Shown: positions 1-8,044 of the stretch, in pieces
How the letters are laid out: every line of letters begins with the position of its first letter
How positions within the stretch are numbered: the stretch's first letter is position 1
Assembly (NCBI GenBank): GCA_964348665.1
Contig: CAYGDP010000019.1
Span: 9,035-73,034, forward strand
Length of the DNA stretch: 64,000 bases
Reading direction: 5' to 3'
Source of the DNA: CAYGDP01 sp964348665
GTDB taxonomy: Bacteria > Verrucomicrobiota > Verrucomicrobiia > Palsa-1439 > CAYGDP01
Notes under the pieces: generated by a model
What the model saw: the letters and a program-made list of their open reading frames with translations, nothing else
Told to the model about the DNA's origin: nothing
Databases searched by the model: none
Translations under genes and position numbers: made by a program

Positions 1-51
1 GCCGACTAAACACTCTGATGCGCAGGCATTTTCTCCGAAGGAGGGGCGCCC
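1..51. other. Leader of the nuo operon
   Basis: No gene can be assigned here. The first nine bases would read Ala-Asp-stop in frame 1, so an upstream gene might end here, but this cannot be judged from the window. A strong Shine-Dalgarno (AAGGAGG, about 38-44) lies just upstream of the nuoA ATG, so nuoA is translated from a normal leader. Confidence 0.5.
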
Positions 52-420
52 ATGAGCGATCCCTATGTCCGCGATTGCCTGTTGCTGGCTGTGTTTTCCG
101 TCGTGGCAGTCGGGTTTGCGGCGGGGCCGCTGATCATCGCCCGGATTATCGCGCCACGGAAGCCCTCCCCGAGCAAGCAGGACATCTATGAGTGCGGTTT
201 GGAAAGCAAAGGCGACGCTTGGGTGCAATTCAAGGCGCAGTATTATGTTTATGCGCTCGCGTTTGTGGCGTTCGACTTGGAAACGCCGTTCATCTACGCG
301 TGGGCGGTCGTGTTCAAGGACTTGGGCTTTTTCACCTTTGTCGAGATGCTAATTTTTATTGGCGTGCTGGCGGCGGGGTTGGTCTATGCGTGGGCCAAAG
401 GCGTGCTGGATTGGGAGTAA
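52..420 (+). CDS. nuoA: NADH-quinone oxidoreductase subunit A
   Basis: This is the small membrane subunit of respiratory complex I, about 122 aa with three transmembrane helices. The conserved loop motif YECGLES (residues 46-52), whose Cys lies near the quinone pocket, and the FDLE motif of helix 2 are both present. Length matches the family. A strong Shine-Dalgarno precedes the ATG. It is the first gene of a 13 kb nuo operon, and nuoB starts 4 nt downstream. Confidence 0.97.
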   Translation: MSDPYVRDCLLLAVFSVVAVGFAAGPLIIARIIAPRKPSPSKQDIYECGLESKGDAWVQFKAQYYVYALAFVAFDLETPFIYAWAVVFKDLGFFTFVEMLIFIGVLAAGLVYAWAKGVLDWE

Positions 421-424
421 TCTG

Positions 425-1069
425 ATGCCCGTTGAAGAAGGACTAAAAAGCGAGCTGCAAAAGTCGGGAATTTACGTCGTCCCGCTCGAAGCCCTTTATA
501 ACTGGGGCCGTCGCAGTTCCATCTGGCCGTTGCAGTTTGGACTGGCCTGTTGCGCCATCGAGATGATCGCAGCGTCCTGCTCGCGCTACGACCTTTCACG
601 GTTTGGCGCGGAAGTTTTTCGTCCGTCGCCGCGCCAGGCCGATCTGATGATCGTGGCGGGCACGGTGACAAAAAAAATGGCGCCGCAGGTTGTCCGTCTC
701 TGGAATCAAATGCCCGAACCGAAATATTGCATCGCCATGGGCGCATGCGCCATCGCTGGCGGACCTTTCAAGCAAGGTTACAACGTGCTCAAGGGCATTG
801 ACCGATATGTTCCGGTGGATGTGCATATCCCCGGGTGTCCGCCCCGGCCCGAAGCGCTCATTCACGCGATCATGACGTTGCAGCGGAAGATTGATCAGCA
901 GCATTTTACCAAGCTCACGCAACCGCGCCCGCCGGAAATCGAGAATCGTCCGAACGAGTACCCGATCCCGCAGTTCGGCGCGCACGATCTTGAGCCGCCG
1001 TGCAATCCAGACGTCTGGCAGCCGCCGGCGATTGAGCGTGCCGCGTTGAAAGAAGAGGCAAAAGCGTAA
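425..1069 (+). CDS. nuoB: NADH-quinone oxidoreductase subunit B
   Basis: Peripheral-arm subunit carrying the terminal N2 [4Fe-4S] cluster that passes electrons to quinone (214 aa). The tandem-cysteine motif ACCAIEM (Cys42-Cys43), the downstream MGAC cysteine and the PGCPPRPE cysteine give the standard four ligands. The open frame extends further 5', but the ATG at 425 gives the family N-terminus and starts 4 nt after nuoA. The stop codon overlaps the nuoC start (TAATG). Confidence 0.97.
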   Translation: MPVEEGLKSELQKSGIYVVPLEALYNWGRRSSIWPLQFGLACCAIEMIAASCSRYDLSRFGAEVFRPSPRQADLMIVAGTVTKKMAPQVVRLWNQMPEPKYCIAMGACAIAGGPFKQGYNVLKGIDRYVPVDVHIPGCPPRPEALIHAIMTLQRKIDQQHFTKLTQPRPPEIENRPNEYPIPQFGAHDLEPPCNPDVWQPPAIERAALKEEAKA

Positions 1070-1638
1070 TGGAAACTCTCGACCAAATCAAAACGCGCCT
1101 CGCGCAAGTCGCGCCCAACGCAAAGGTTTCCATCGAAGGCAGCGCGCTGGTCGTGGATCGCGGGAGTCTCCTCGAAATCTCGCGCTTCTTGCGGGACGAC
1201 ATCGCCTTGCAATTGGATTATCTCACCAATCTTTGCGCCTTGGATTGGCTGCGACGGAAAGAAAAAGTAAAAGATGGTGACAAAGAAACCGAGCGCGAGG
1301 TCGGCGGTTATCTCGAAGTCGTCTATCATCTGTACAGCGTTGCGCGCCGTCAAGGACCGCTGACGATGAAATGCCGGACTGGCGACCGCGACAAGGACGT
1401 GCATATCCCCTCGGTCACCCCGATTTGGCGCAGCGCGGAGTTTCAGGAACGCGAAGCGTACGACCTGTACGGCGTAATTTTTGATGGTCATCCGGATCTG
1501 CGCCGGATTTTGATGTGGCCGGAATTCCAGGATTATCCGATGCGGAAGGATTACAAAATGCCCGACGATTTCGAATGGGAACCGACGCCGCATGATTGGG
1601 TCGTTGACCGTGTGAAAGAGCGGGAGGAAGGAACATGA
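1069..1638 (+). CDS. nuoC: NADH-quinone oxidoreductase subunit C
   Basis: The 30-kDa peripheral-arm subunit (189 aa), a structural partner of NuoD. It ends with the family signature around HPDLRRILMWPEFQDYPMRK, where the conserved acidic and arginine residues are present. It is a separate gene here and not the NuoCD fusion of enterobacteria. It overlaps nuoB at its start and nuoD at its end (4-nt ATGA overlap), indicating translational coupling. Confidence 0.96.
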   Translation: METLDQIKTRLAQVAPNAKVSIEGSALVVDRGSLLEISRFLRDDIALQLDYLTNLCALDWLRRKEKVKDGDKETEREVGGYLEVVYHLYSVARRQGPLTMKCRTGDRDKDVHIPSVTPIWRSAEFQEREAYDLYGVIFDGHPDLRRILMWPEFQDYPMRKDYKMPDDFEWEPTPHDWVVDRVKEREEGT

Positions 1639-2807
1639 TCCAACCGATCCAACCACCCTCGCCCGACGCTCCCAGCTATAAGCTGACGCCGAAAGACGTC
1701 ACGCTCGATACGCAGACGCTCGAAGTCTCCATCGGTCCGCAACATCCGAGCACGCATGGCGTTTTCCGGATGGACGTGGAGCTGGATGGCGAGACGGTGA
1801 TCAAACTCAAACCCGTCTTCGGCTATCTGCATCGCAACCACGAGCAAATCGCGGAAACGACAACGTACCTCGGCTCGATGCCGTACACCGACCGGCTCGA
1901 TTATTTCAACTCGATGGCGAACAACTGGGGGTACGCGCTCACCGTTGAAAAACTGGCGGGGTATCAAGTGCCCGAACGCGCCGAATACATCCGCGTGATC
2001 ATGAACGAGCTGACGCGTCTTCTGAATCATAGTTGTGTAACGGGTTTCCTGCTGCAAGACCTCGGCGCCTGGGGAACGCCATTGCTCTACGCCTTCCGTG
2101 AACGCGAAACAATCCTCGACCTCTTCGAGTCTGTCAGCGGCGCTCGAATGATGTGCAACTATTTCCGGTTTGGCGGCGTGCGCACGGACATGACCGACGC
2201 CGACATCGCCGCGGCAAAAGATATTGTGGAAAAATATCCAGCGTTCCTCGACGAGTTTGGGGCGCTTCTGACCGGCAACGAGATTTTGATTCAGCGCTGC
2301 CAGGGCGTCGGCATCCTCTCGAAAGAATTGGCCATCAGCGCTGGCATTAGCGGTCCGATGGCGCGCGCCAGCGGCGTCGAATACGACGTGCGCAAGATTG
2401 ACAAGTACGGCTATTACGGCCGATTCGATTTTCGCGTGCCGATTGGCGAACACGGCGATGTATTCGACCGCTACTACGTGCGCGTGTTGGAGATGCAGGA
2501 AAGCGTGAAGATTCTCAAACAAGCGCTCAAGGATATCCCAAAAGGTCCGATCATGGATCCGAAGGCGAAGCTGCGTGGATTCAAACCCGCCAAAGGCGAA
2601 GCCTATGGCCGCATCGAAAGCCCGAAAGGCGAGCTTGGTTTCTACGTGGTCAGCGACGGCACCGACAAACCGTATCGCTATCACGTTCGCGCGCCCAGTT
2701 TCATCAATCTGACCATTCTCGAAGACATGTGTCTGGGCGAGAAAATTGCCGACGTCATGATCATTCTCGGCGCCGTGGATATTGTGTTGGGGGAGGTGGA
2801 CCGATGA
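1635..2807 (+). CDS. nuoD: NADH-quinone oxidoreductase subunit D
   Basis: The 49-kDa subunit that forms the quinone-binding cavity with NuoB and descends from the NiFe-hydrogenase large subunit (390 aa). It shows HPSTHGVFRM near the N-terminus, where the His is a quinone-site residue, followed by GYLHRNHEQIAE. The active-site histidine and the tyrosine region (SMPYTDRLDY) are both recognisable. It overlaps nuoC and nuoI by ATGA junctions. In most operons nuoE-F-G follow here; in this window nuoI follows directly. Confidence 0.97.
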   Translation: MIQPIQPPSPDAPSYKLTPKDVTLDTQTLEVSIGPQHPSTHGVFRMDVELDGETVIKLKPVFGYLHRNHEQIAETTTYLGSMPYTDRLDYFNSMANNWGYALTVEKLAGYQVPERAEYIRVIMNELTRLLNHSCVTGFLLQDLGAWGTPLLYAFRERETILDLFESVSGARMMCNYFRFGGVRTDMTDADIAAAKDIVEKYPAFLDEFGALLTGNEILIQRCQGVGILSKELAISAGISGPMARASGVEYDVRKIDKYGYYGRFDFRVPIGEHGDVFDRYYVRVLEMQESVKILKQALKDIPKGPIMDPKAKLRGFKPAKGEAYGRIESPKGELGFYVVSDGTDKPYRYHVRAPSFINLTILEDMCLGEKIADVMIILGAVDIVLGEVDR

Positions 2808-3859
2808 GTTACGGCCTCGGAATGCTCAAGGGCATGGCCGTCACGGCGAAAAATTTCGTCGAGAGCTACTACAAAAAAGATCGCATGGTGACGGTGCAGT
2901 ATCCGGAGGAAAAAGAACTGCCCAAGGAAAATTTTCGGAACATCCCGTTCCTCCTCTTCGATGACAAACCTGACACAGGCATCCGTTGTGTTGCCTGTAA
3001 AATCTGCGAGATGGAATGCCCGCCGCAGTGCATTTACATCGAGATCGAGAAGGACGAGAAAGGCAAACCGCTCCGTCGTCCGCGCGTATTCGACATTGAC
3101 CTGACCGTCTGTATGAACTGCGGTATCTGCGCCGAGACTTGTCCATTCGAGGCGATCAAGATGGATAGTGTCTATGAACTTTCCAGCTACGACCGGTTTT
3201 ACGGACAGCTTGCCGACAAAAACCGCCTGCTCAAGTCCAACGAGTATTATCACAAGATCAAGCCGACCGAAGCGGACGCGGTGGATGCGAAATTGAAATC
3301 GAAGGCGAAGAAACCAGCCGCCAAAGCCGCTGCAGCCCCGGCAAAACCGGCGGTTGCCGCGCCACCGAAACCAACTCCCGCACCCGCGGTCGCTGCCACT
3401 CCTGCAAAGATTGTCCTGCCCGCGAATGCGCCGTTCAGCGACGACCAGAAAGCGTGGCTCGAAAAATTTCTCGCGACCAATATTACCGTCACTGTCGGCG
3501 CGCCCGGCGCTGCGCCTGCCCCGACTGCTACGGTCGATGTTACCGAAACTGCACCAGCCGCCGCTCCCGCCGCGCCGGAAGCCGCTCCCGCGGGCGACGC
3601 TGGCGAGCCGTGGCATGATCAAACGCTCGGGATGGACGAGCGAATGAAATTTGTGGCGAATCGTCCGCTGGAAGACAAGCTCATGGCGGCGATGGCGCAA
3701 CTCGATTGTCAGGCCTGCGGCTACAATTGTCGCGATTATTCAATGGCGATTTTCAAAGGGGAAGACCCTGACATTTCCAAGTGTGTTCCGGGCGAAACCG
3801 AAACCAAGTCAATGCTCAAGAAACTCCTGCAAGAGGCGGGGAAACCGTTCCAGGAATGA
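2804..3859 (+). CDS. nuoI: NuoI with an additional C-terminal Fe-S domain
   Basis: Residues 1-150 are a standard NuoI (TYKY) ferredoxin-like subunit. Two [4Fe-4S] motifs are present: CVACKICEMECP (Cys62/65/68/72) and CMNCGICAETCP (Cys103/106/109/113). A Lys-Ala-Pro-rich linker (about 160-205) follows, then a segment with APFSDDQKAWLEKFL, a second Ala-Pro linker, and a C-terminal domain with C-x2-C-x3-C-x17-C (Cys302/305/309/327) ending in CVPGET. That last domain resembles the small 'FeS' cluster domain found in some sulfite reductases and corrinoid/CO dehydrogenase proteins. Typical NuoI is about 160-220 aa; this one is 351 aa. The ATG at 2804 overlaps the nuoD stop; the open frame upstream of it lies inside nuoD. 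Confidence 0.93.
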   Translation: MSYGLGMLKGMAVTAKNFVESYYKKDRMVTVQYPEEKELPKENFRNIPFLLFDDKPDTGIRCVACKICEMECPPQCIYIEIEKDEKGKPLRRPRVFDIDLTVCMNCGICAETCPFEAIKMDSVYELSSYDRFYGQLADKNRLLKSNEYYHKIKPTEADAVDAKLKSKAKKPAAKAAAAPAKPAVAAPPKPTPAPAVAATPAKIVLPANAPFSDDQKAWLEKFLATNITVTVGAPGAAPAPTATVDVTETAPAAAPAAPEAAPAGDAGEPWHDQTLGMDERMKFVANRPLEDKLMAAMAQLDCQACGYNCRDYSMAIFKGEDPDISKCVPGETETKSMLKKLLQEAGKPFQE

Positions 3860-3888
3860 TGTTTCGTTGATTTCAAATTGAGACTCGT

Positions 3889-5166
3889 ATGACTGAATGG
3901 ATCACAATGTTTATCCGATGGGCGTGGCAGACGGCGCTGCAGATTGTCGCGAACATTGACCAGGCGTTTGTGACGCTGGCGCACCGGCTTGAAATGGGGC
4001 TGACTTGGGTGGCATTGCAGGTTGGAGTGCCGGAGTGGGTTGTTTTGATCGTGATGCTTTTTTTGCCGCCGGTGGCGGTGGTGGCGATTTTCCCCGGATT
4101 CTTCGCGTTTATCACCTGGCTGGAACGAAAGGCGTTGGGACGCATCCAGAACCGCATCGGCCCGAACCGGGTCGGCCCGTACGGATTGCTGCAACCGATG
4201 GCCGATGGGCTGAAGATGCTGACAAAAGAAGACATCATCCCCGAGCGCGCGGACAAATTTCTGCACACGCTCGCGCCGGTCATGATTGTCGTGCCGGCTA
4301 TCACGCTCTTCGCCGTTCTGCCCTATGGGCGTAACATGATTCCCGCCGACCTGAACGTCGCCGTTTTGTTTTTCTTTGCCATCAGTTCGATCGCGACGAT
4401 CGCGCTGTTTCTCGCGGGCTGGGGTAGTCACAACAAGTATTCGATGATCGGCGCGATGCGCGCCATTGCACAGATGATTTCCTATGAATTGCCAGTGGTA
4501 ATGACGGCGGTGCCGGCCATCATGATGGCGGGATCGCTGCGGGTGAGCGACATCGTGGCAGCGCAAGGTCCTACTTTTAACGAGGCGTTCCCCGGCGGCA
4601 CCATCGTTCATTGGTTCGTCTGGAAACCCTGGGGGTTCGTAGGGTTTATTGCGTTTTTCGTGGCGGCGATGGTGGAATTGAATCGTTCGCCATTCGACAT
4701 CGCCGAGGGCGAATCGGAAATCGTGGCGGGTTTTCACACGGAGTATTCGGGTTTCAAGTTCGCGCTCTTTTTCCTCGCTGAATACATGAGCGCCATCGCG
4801 GCGAGCGGATTGGCGACTACCTTGTTTCTCGGTGGTTGGTGGGGTCCGAGTTTTCTGCCGAGCTGGGTCTGGTTCACCCTGAAATGGTTTTCGCTGATGT
4901 GCGTGATGATCTGGTTGCGCGGCACCTTGCCTCGGATGCGGGTAGATCAATTGATGGGCTTTGCCTGGAAATTCATGCTGCCACTGGCCTTCGTGAACAT
5001 CGTTGTCACGGGGGTTTGGTATTTCATGCCGCGCGAGTTCTGGTTTGAAAAAGCCTTGGCTTGGGGGTTGTGTGCGGTGATTTTGGGTTTCACCTACCTC
5101 GCATTGGTGCAAATCAACGCGGGGCCGGCGCTCCAAAAAAGAATCTATCGCTACGCCAACCTATGA
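3889..5166 (+). CDS. nuoH: NADH-quinone oxidoreductase subunit H
   Basis: Membrane subunit (ND1 homologue) that closes the quinone chamber and links the two arms of complex I (425 aa, about 100 longer than E. coli NuoH at the N-terminus). The quinone-loop signature WLERKALGRIQNRIGPNRVG and the acidic motif ELNRSPFDIAEGESEIVAGF are intact. It starts 29 nt after nuoI, the only sizeable gap in the operon, and overlaps nuoJ by 4 nt. Confidence 0.96.
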   Translation: MTEWITMFIRWAWQTALQIVANIDQAFVTLAHRLEMGLTWVALQVGVPEWVVLIVMLFLPPVAVVAIFPGFFAFITWLERKALGRIQNRIGPNRVGPYGLLQPMADGLKMLTKEDIIPERADKFLHTLAPVMIVVPAITLFAVLPYGRNMIPADLNVAVLFFFAISSIATIALFLAGWGSHNKYSMIGAMRAIAQMISYELPVVMTAVPAIMMAGSLRVSDIVAAQGPTFNEAFPGGTIVHWFVWKPWGFVGFIAFFVAAMVELNRSPFDIAEGESEIVAGFHTEYSGFKFALFFLAEYMSAIAASGLATTLFLGGWWGPSFLPSWVWFTLKWFSLMCVMIWLRGTLPRMRVDQLMGFAWKFMLPLAFVNIVVTGVWYFMPREFWFEKALAWGLCAVILGFTYLALVQINAGPALQKRIYRYANL

Positions 5167-5684
5167 CCATCGGCCAATTCGCTTTCATCGTTCTGTCAAC
5201 GCTCACCATCGTCGGCGCTGGGCTGGCGGTGATTCTGCGCAATGTCACCCACGCCGTCCTCTCCCTTGTGCTCTTCTTTTTCGGCATCGCGAGCCTTTTC
5301 TTCCTGTTACGCGCCGATTACATCGGCGTCATCCAAATCCTCATCTATGTCGGCGCCGTGGCGGTGTTGATCGTGTTTGCCATCGTACTGACCCGGTCGG
5401 ACACTGCCGCAGAAGATTTTCGCAGTCTTGGCGGCGTCTGGTGGGTCGGCGCGTTCGTCGCGGCGATTGTCGGCGGATTACTGACGGGATTGATCCTGCG
5501 CTCGGACGAAGTCCTGAAGTTCAAGACAGAAAACCCAACCGGCTCGGTCGAAGAGGTGGGACGAGCGCTCATGACCCAGTACGCTCTTCCGTTTGAAGTT
5601 GCCAGCATTCTACTCACAGCCGCGCTCATCGGCTCGGTCGTCATTGCCATGGAAGAAATCAAAAAGCGGATGCACAAGAAATGA
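5163..5684 (+). CDS. nuoJ: NADH-quinone oxidoreductase subunit J
   Basis: Five-helix membrane subunit (ND6 homologue, 173 aa) whose TM3 contributes to conformational coupling. The hallmark YIGVIQILIYVGAVAVLIVF stretch is present. The ATG at 5163 overlaps the nuoH stop; the longer open frame lies within nuoH. Its stop overlaps the nuoK ATG. Confidence 0.96.
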   Translation: MTIGQFAFIVLSTLTIVGAGLAVILRNVTHAVLSLVLFFFGIASLFFLLRADYIGVIQILIYVGAVAVLIVFAIVLTRSDTAAEDFRSLGGVWWVGAFVAAIVGGLLTGLILRSDEVLKFKTENPTGSVEEVGRALMTQYALPFEVASILLTAALIGSVVIAMEEIKKRMHKK

Positions 5685-5986
5685 TCGCCCTGCAAAGTTA
5701 TCTCGTGATTTCGGCGGTGCTCTTCGCCATCGGATTGGCGGGCGCGCTGACGCGCCGAAACGCCGTACTGGTGCTGGTCAGCATCGAAATCATGATGAAC
5801 GCGGCCAACCTGAATTTCATCGCGTTCTGGCATTACGGTATGCTCGATTTGAGCGGCCAACTCTTCGCGCTCTTCGCCATCGTCATCGCGGGCGCGGAAT
5901 CGGCGGTCGGGCTGGCGCTGGTCATCGCCGTTTTCCGCCATTACAAGTCCGTCAACGTCGAGGATTTCAAGAATTTGAAAGGATAG
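5681..5986 (+). CDS. nuoK: NADH-quinone oxidoreductase subunit K
   Basis: Small three-helix membrane subunit (ND4L homologue, 101 aa, the usual length). The two buried glutamates of the proton path are visible in VSIEIMMNAANLNF and AGAESAVGLAL. It overlaps nuoJ by 4 nt and abuts nuoL with no spacer. Confidence 0.96.
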   Translation: MIALQSYLVISAVLFAIGLAGALTRRNAVLVLVSIEIMMNAANLNFIAFWHYGMLDLSGQLFALFAIVIAGAESAVGLALVIAVFRHYKSVNVEDFKNLKG

Positions 5987-8044
5987 ATGCGAACCGCTCC
6001 CATTCAAATCTGGCTCATTCCGCTGCTGCCGCTGGTGGCGGGAACGATCTGCGCGCTCCTCCGACAGACACAAAAGAAAGCGGCATTCTGGCTCGCGGTC
6101 GGATCCATGGGGATCTCGACATTGCTTTCGCTGAATTTACTCTGGATGGAATTGCACGCGCACGGGGACGCTCCCGCGCTTCTCAACTTCACCTGGCTCA
6201 CCTATGGCACCACGGATTTGAAGCTCGGCTTCCTCCTGAACCCCCTCACCACGGTGATGGTGTCGATGGTGAGCTTTGTCAGCCTGCTGATTTTCATCTA
6301 TTCGCACGGCTACATGCACGCCGACAAAAATTACGCGCGATTTTTCTGTTTCCTGTCGCTGTTCGCCGCCGGGATGCTCGGGTTGTGCGTCTCCAACAGT
6401 TTACTGTTGCTGTTCGTGTCGTGGGAATTGGTCGGGCTGTGCAGTTATCTGCTGATCGGTTTTTGGTATTTCAAACCGAGCGCGGCGGCGGCGGCCAAAA
6501 AAGCGTTCATCGTGACCAAACTCGGTGACATGGGGTTCTTCATCGGGATCCTCTGGCTCTACAACGCGACCGGCACGCAATTGCTCTACGACAACGGCCA
6601 GGGAATTCTGGAACAAACCGACAACCTTGCGTTGGTTACCAATGTCTGGATGGGAATGAATCTCGCGGGCGTGCTGGCATTGCTGATTTTCTGCGGCGCA
6701 GTGGGCAAAAGCGGCCAGTTCCCGCTTCATGTTTGGCTGCCGGACGCGATGGAAGGCCCGACGCCGGTCAGCGCACTCATTCACGCGGCGACAATGGTGG
6801 CGGCGGGAGTGTTTTTGGTTGGGCGAATGTATCCGCTTTTTCAGGCAGAACCGATCTCGTTGGAAGTGGTGACGTGGATCGGGGCGTTCACGGCGCTGAT
6901 GGCGGCGACGATGGCGGTGGCACAGCGCGACATCAAACGGATTTTGGCGTACTCGACCGTCTCGCAGCTCGGTTTCATGATGCTCGGACTTGGCGTGGGC
7001 GGTTTTGTGGCGGGCATTTTTCATCTCATCACGCACGCCTTTTTCAAGGCGTTGCTGTTCCTCGGGAGCGGCAGCGTCATTCATGGGTGTCACGAGGAGC
7101 AGGACGTTTTCAAGATGGGCGGGTTGAAGAAAGCGATGCCGACGACATACATGACCTACATGATTGGTTATCTTGCGCTGGCCGGTTTCCCGTTTTTGTC
7201 GGGATGGTGGAGCAAAGACGAGATCTTGCAAGCCGTATCCCATTTTCAGGGTAGTCCTGTGCCGCTGGCGATGGCGTTGGCGGCCGCATTTCTGACGGCG
7301 TTCTATATGACACGGCAAGTCTGTCTCGTCTTTTTTGGCGAACAACGCAGTCATGATTATCATCCGCACGAATCCCCCGCAGTCATGACCGTGCCGCTCA
7401 TTCTATTGGCGGTGGGCGCCGCGTTGCTTGGGTTTATTGGCATTCCCGGCCACAATTTGTTTCATCACTTCCTTGCGCCGCATGAAAAGGAGCACGCAGT
7501 CAATTATGCGCTGATGTTTTTCGCGTCGCTCATTCCGCTGGTCGGGATCGGGTTGGGCTGGATGATTTATGGCAAAAAGCCGTTGAAAGCCGGTGAGGCA
7601 GACCCATTGGCGAAAATACTCGGGCCGGTCTACCGATTTTTTGAAGGCCGTTGGTATTTCGACGAAATCTACGAGAAAACCGTGGTGGCAGGCACGTGGC
7701 TTTTTGCGCGGTCATCCAAACCGGGTGAAGCTTCGGTGGATTTTTTCGCGATGATTTGGGGGTATATCGTGAAGGGACTTTCCTGGTGCAGCCAGCTCTG
7801 GGATGAGTACGTCATCAATGGCAGTTTTGACGCGGGCTGCCGGAGCGTCCGCGAGACGGCGCGCAGCTTCGCGTCGGCGTTGAGCGGTCATGTGTCGAGT
7901 CACCTGGCGTCTGTCGCCGCGGGCGTGGTTCTTCTCTTTGGAATTTATTTACTGGCGACATTTGGGCTGGTGTCCGTGGCGTCCGCGGTCTTTGTCGTGT
8001 GTCTTTCATTGTACGCGTTGGTTTTGTATGGACGATCCGCATGA
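5987..8044 (+). CDS. nuoL: NADH-quinone oxidoreductase subunit L
   Basis: Distal antiporter-like proton-pumping subunit (ND5 homologue, 685 aa against about 610 in E. coli). The TM5 glutamate (SWELVGLCSY) and TM7 lysine (VGKSGQFPLHVWLPDAMEGP, Lys241) are conserved. The C-terminal lateral-helix region starting at FDEIYEK (about residue 558) seems longer than usual. Extra sequence lies around residues 576-604 before the DEYVING segment that normally follows closely. Such an extension would fit a membrane arm with one more pump module. It overlaps nuoM by 4 nt. Confidence 0.96.
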   Translation: MRTAPIQIWLIPLLPLVAGTICALLRQTQKKAAFWLAVGSMGISTLLSLNLLWMELHAHGDAPALLNFTWLTYGTTDLKLGFLLNPLTTVMVSMVSFVSLLIFIYSHGYMHADKNYARFFCFLSLFAAGMLGLCVSNSLLLLFVSWELVGLCSYLLIGFWYFKPSAAAAAKKAFIVTKLGDMGFFIGILWLYNATGTQLLYDNGQGILEQTDNLALVTNVWMGMNLAGVLALLIFCGAVGKSGQFPLHVWLPDAMEGPTPVSALIHAATMVAAGVFLVGRMYPLFQAEPISLEVVTWIGAFTALMAATMAVAQRDIKRILAYSTVSQLGFMMLGLGVGGFVAGIFHLITHAFFKALLFLGSGSVIHGCHEEQDVFKMGGLKKAMPTTYMTYMIGYLALAGFPFLSGWWSKDEILQAVSHFQGSPVPLAMALAAAFLTAFYMTRQVCLVFFGEQRSHDYHPHESPAVMTVPLILLAVGAALLGFIGIPGHNLFHHFLAPHEKEHAVNYALMFFASLIPLVGIGLGWMIYGKKPLKAGEADPLAKILGPVYRFFEGRWYFDEIYEKTVVAGTWLFARSSKPGEASVDFFAMIWGYIVKGLSWCSQLWDEYVINGSFDAGCRSVRETARSFASALSGHVSSHLASVAAGVVLLFGIYLLATFGLVSVASAVFVVCLSLYALVLYGRSA

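Noticed and set aside
1551..3700. Two long minus-strand frames opposite nuoD and nuoI
   Set aside because: Antisense shadows of conserved complex I subunits.
2804..3859. Two separate genes (nuoI plus a small Fe-S protein)
   Set aside because: There is no stop, start with ribosome-binding site, or frameshift between the parts; Ala/Pro linkers join them in one continuous frame.
3736..5136. 466-codon minus-strand open frame opposite nuoI/nuoH
   Set aside because: His/Arg-rich translation without domains; it mirrors the GC-rich codons of nuoH, which has strong family matches.
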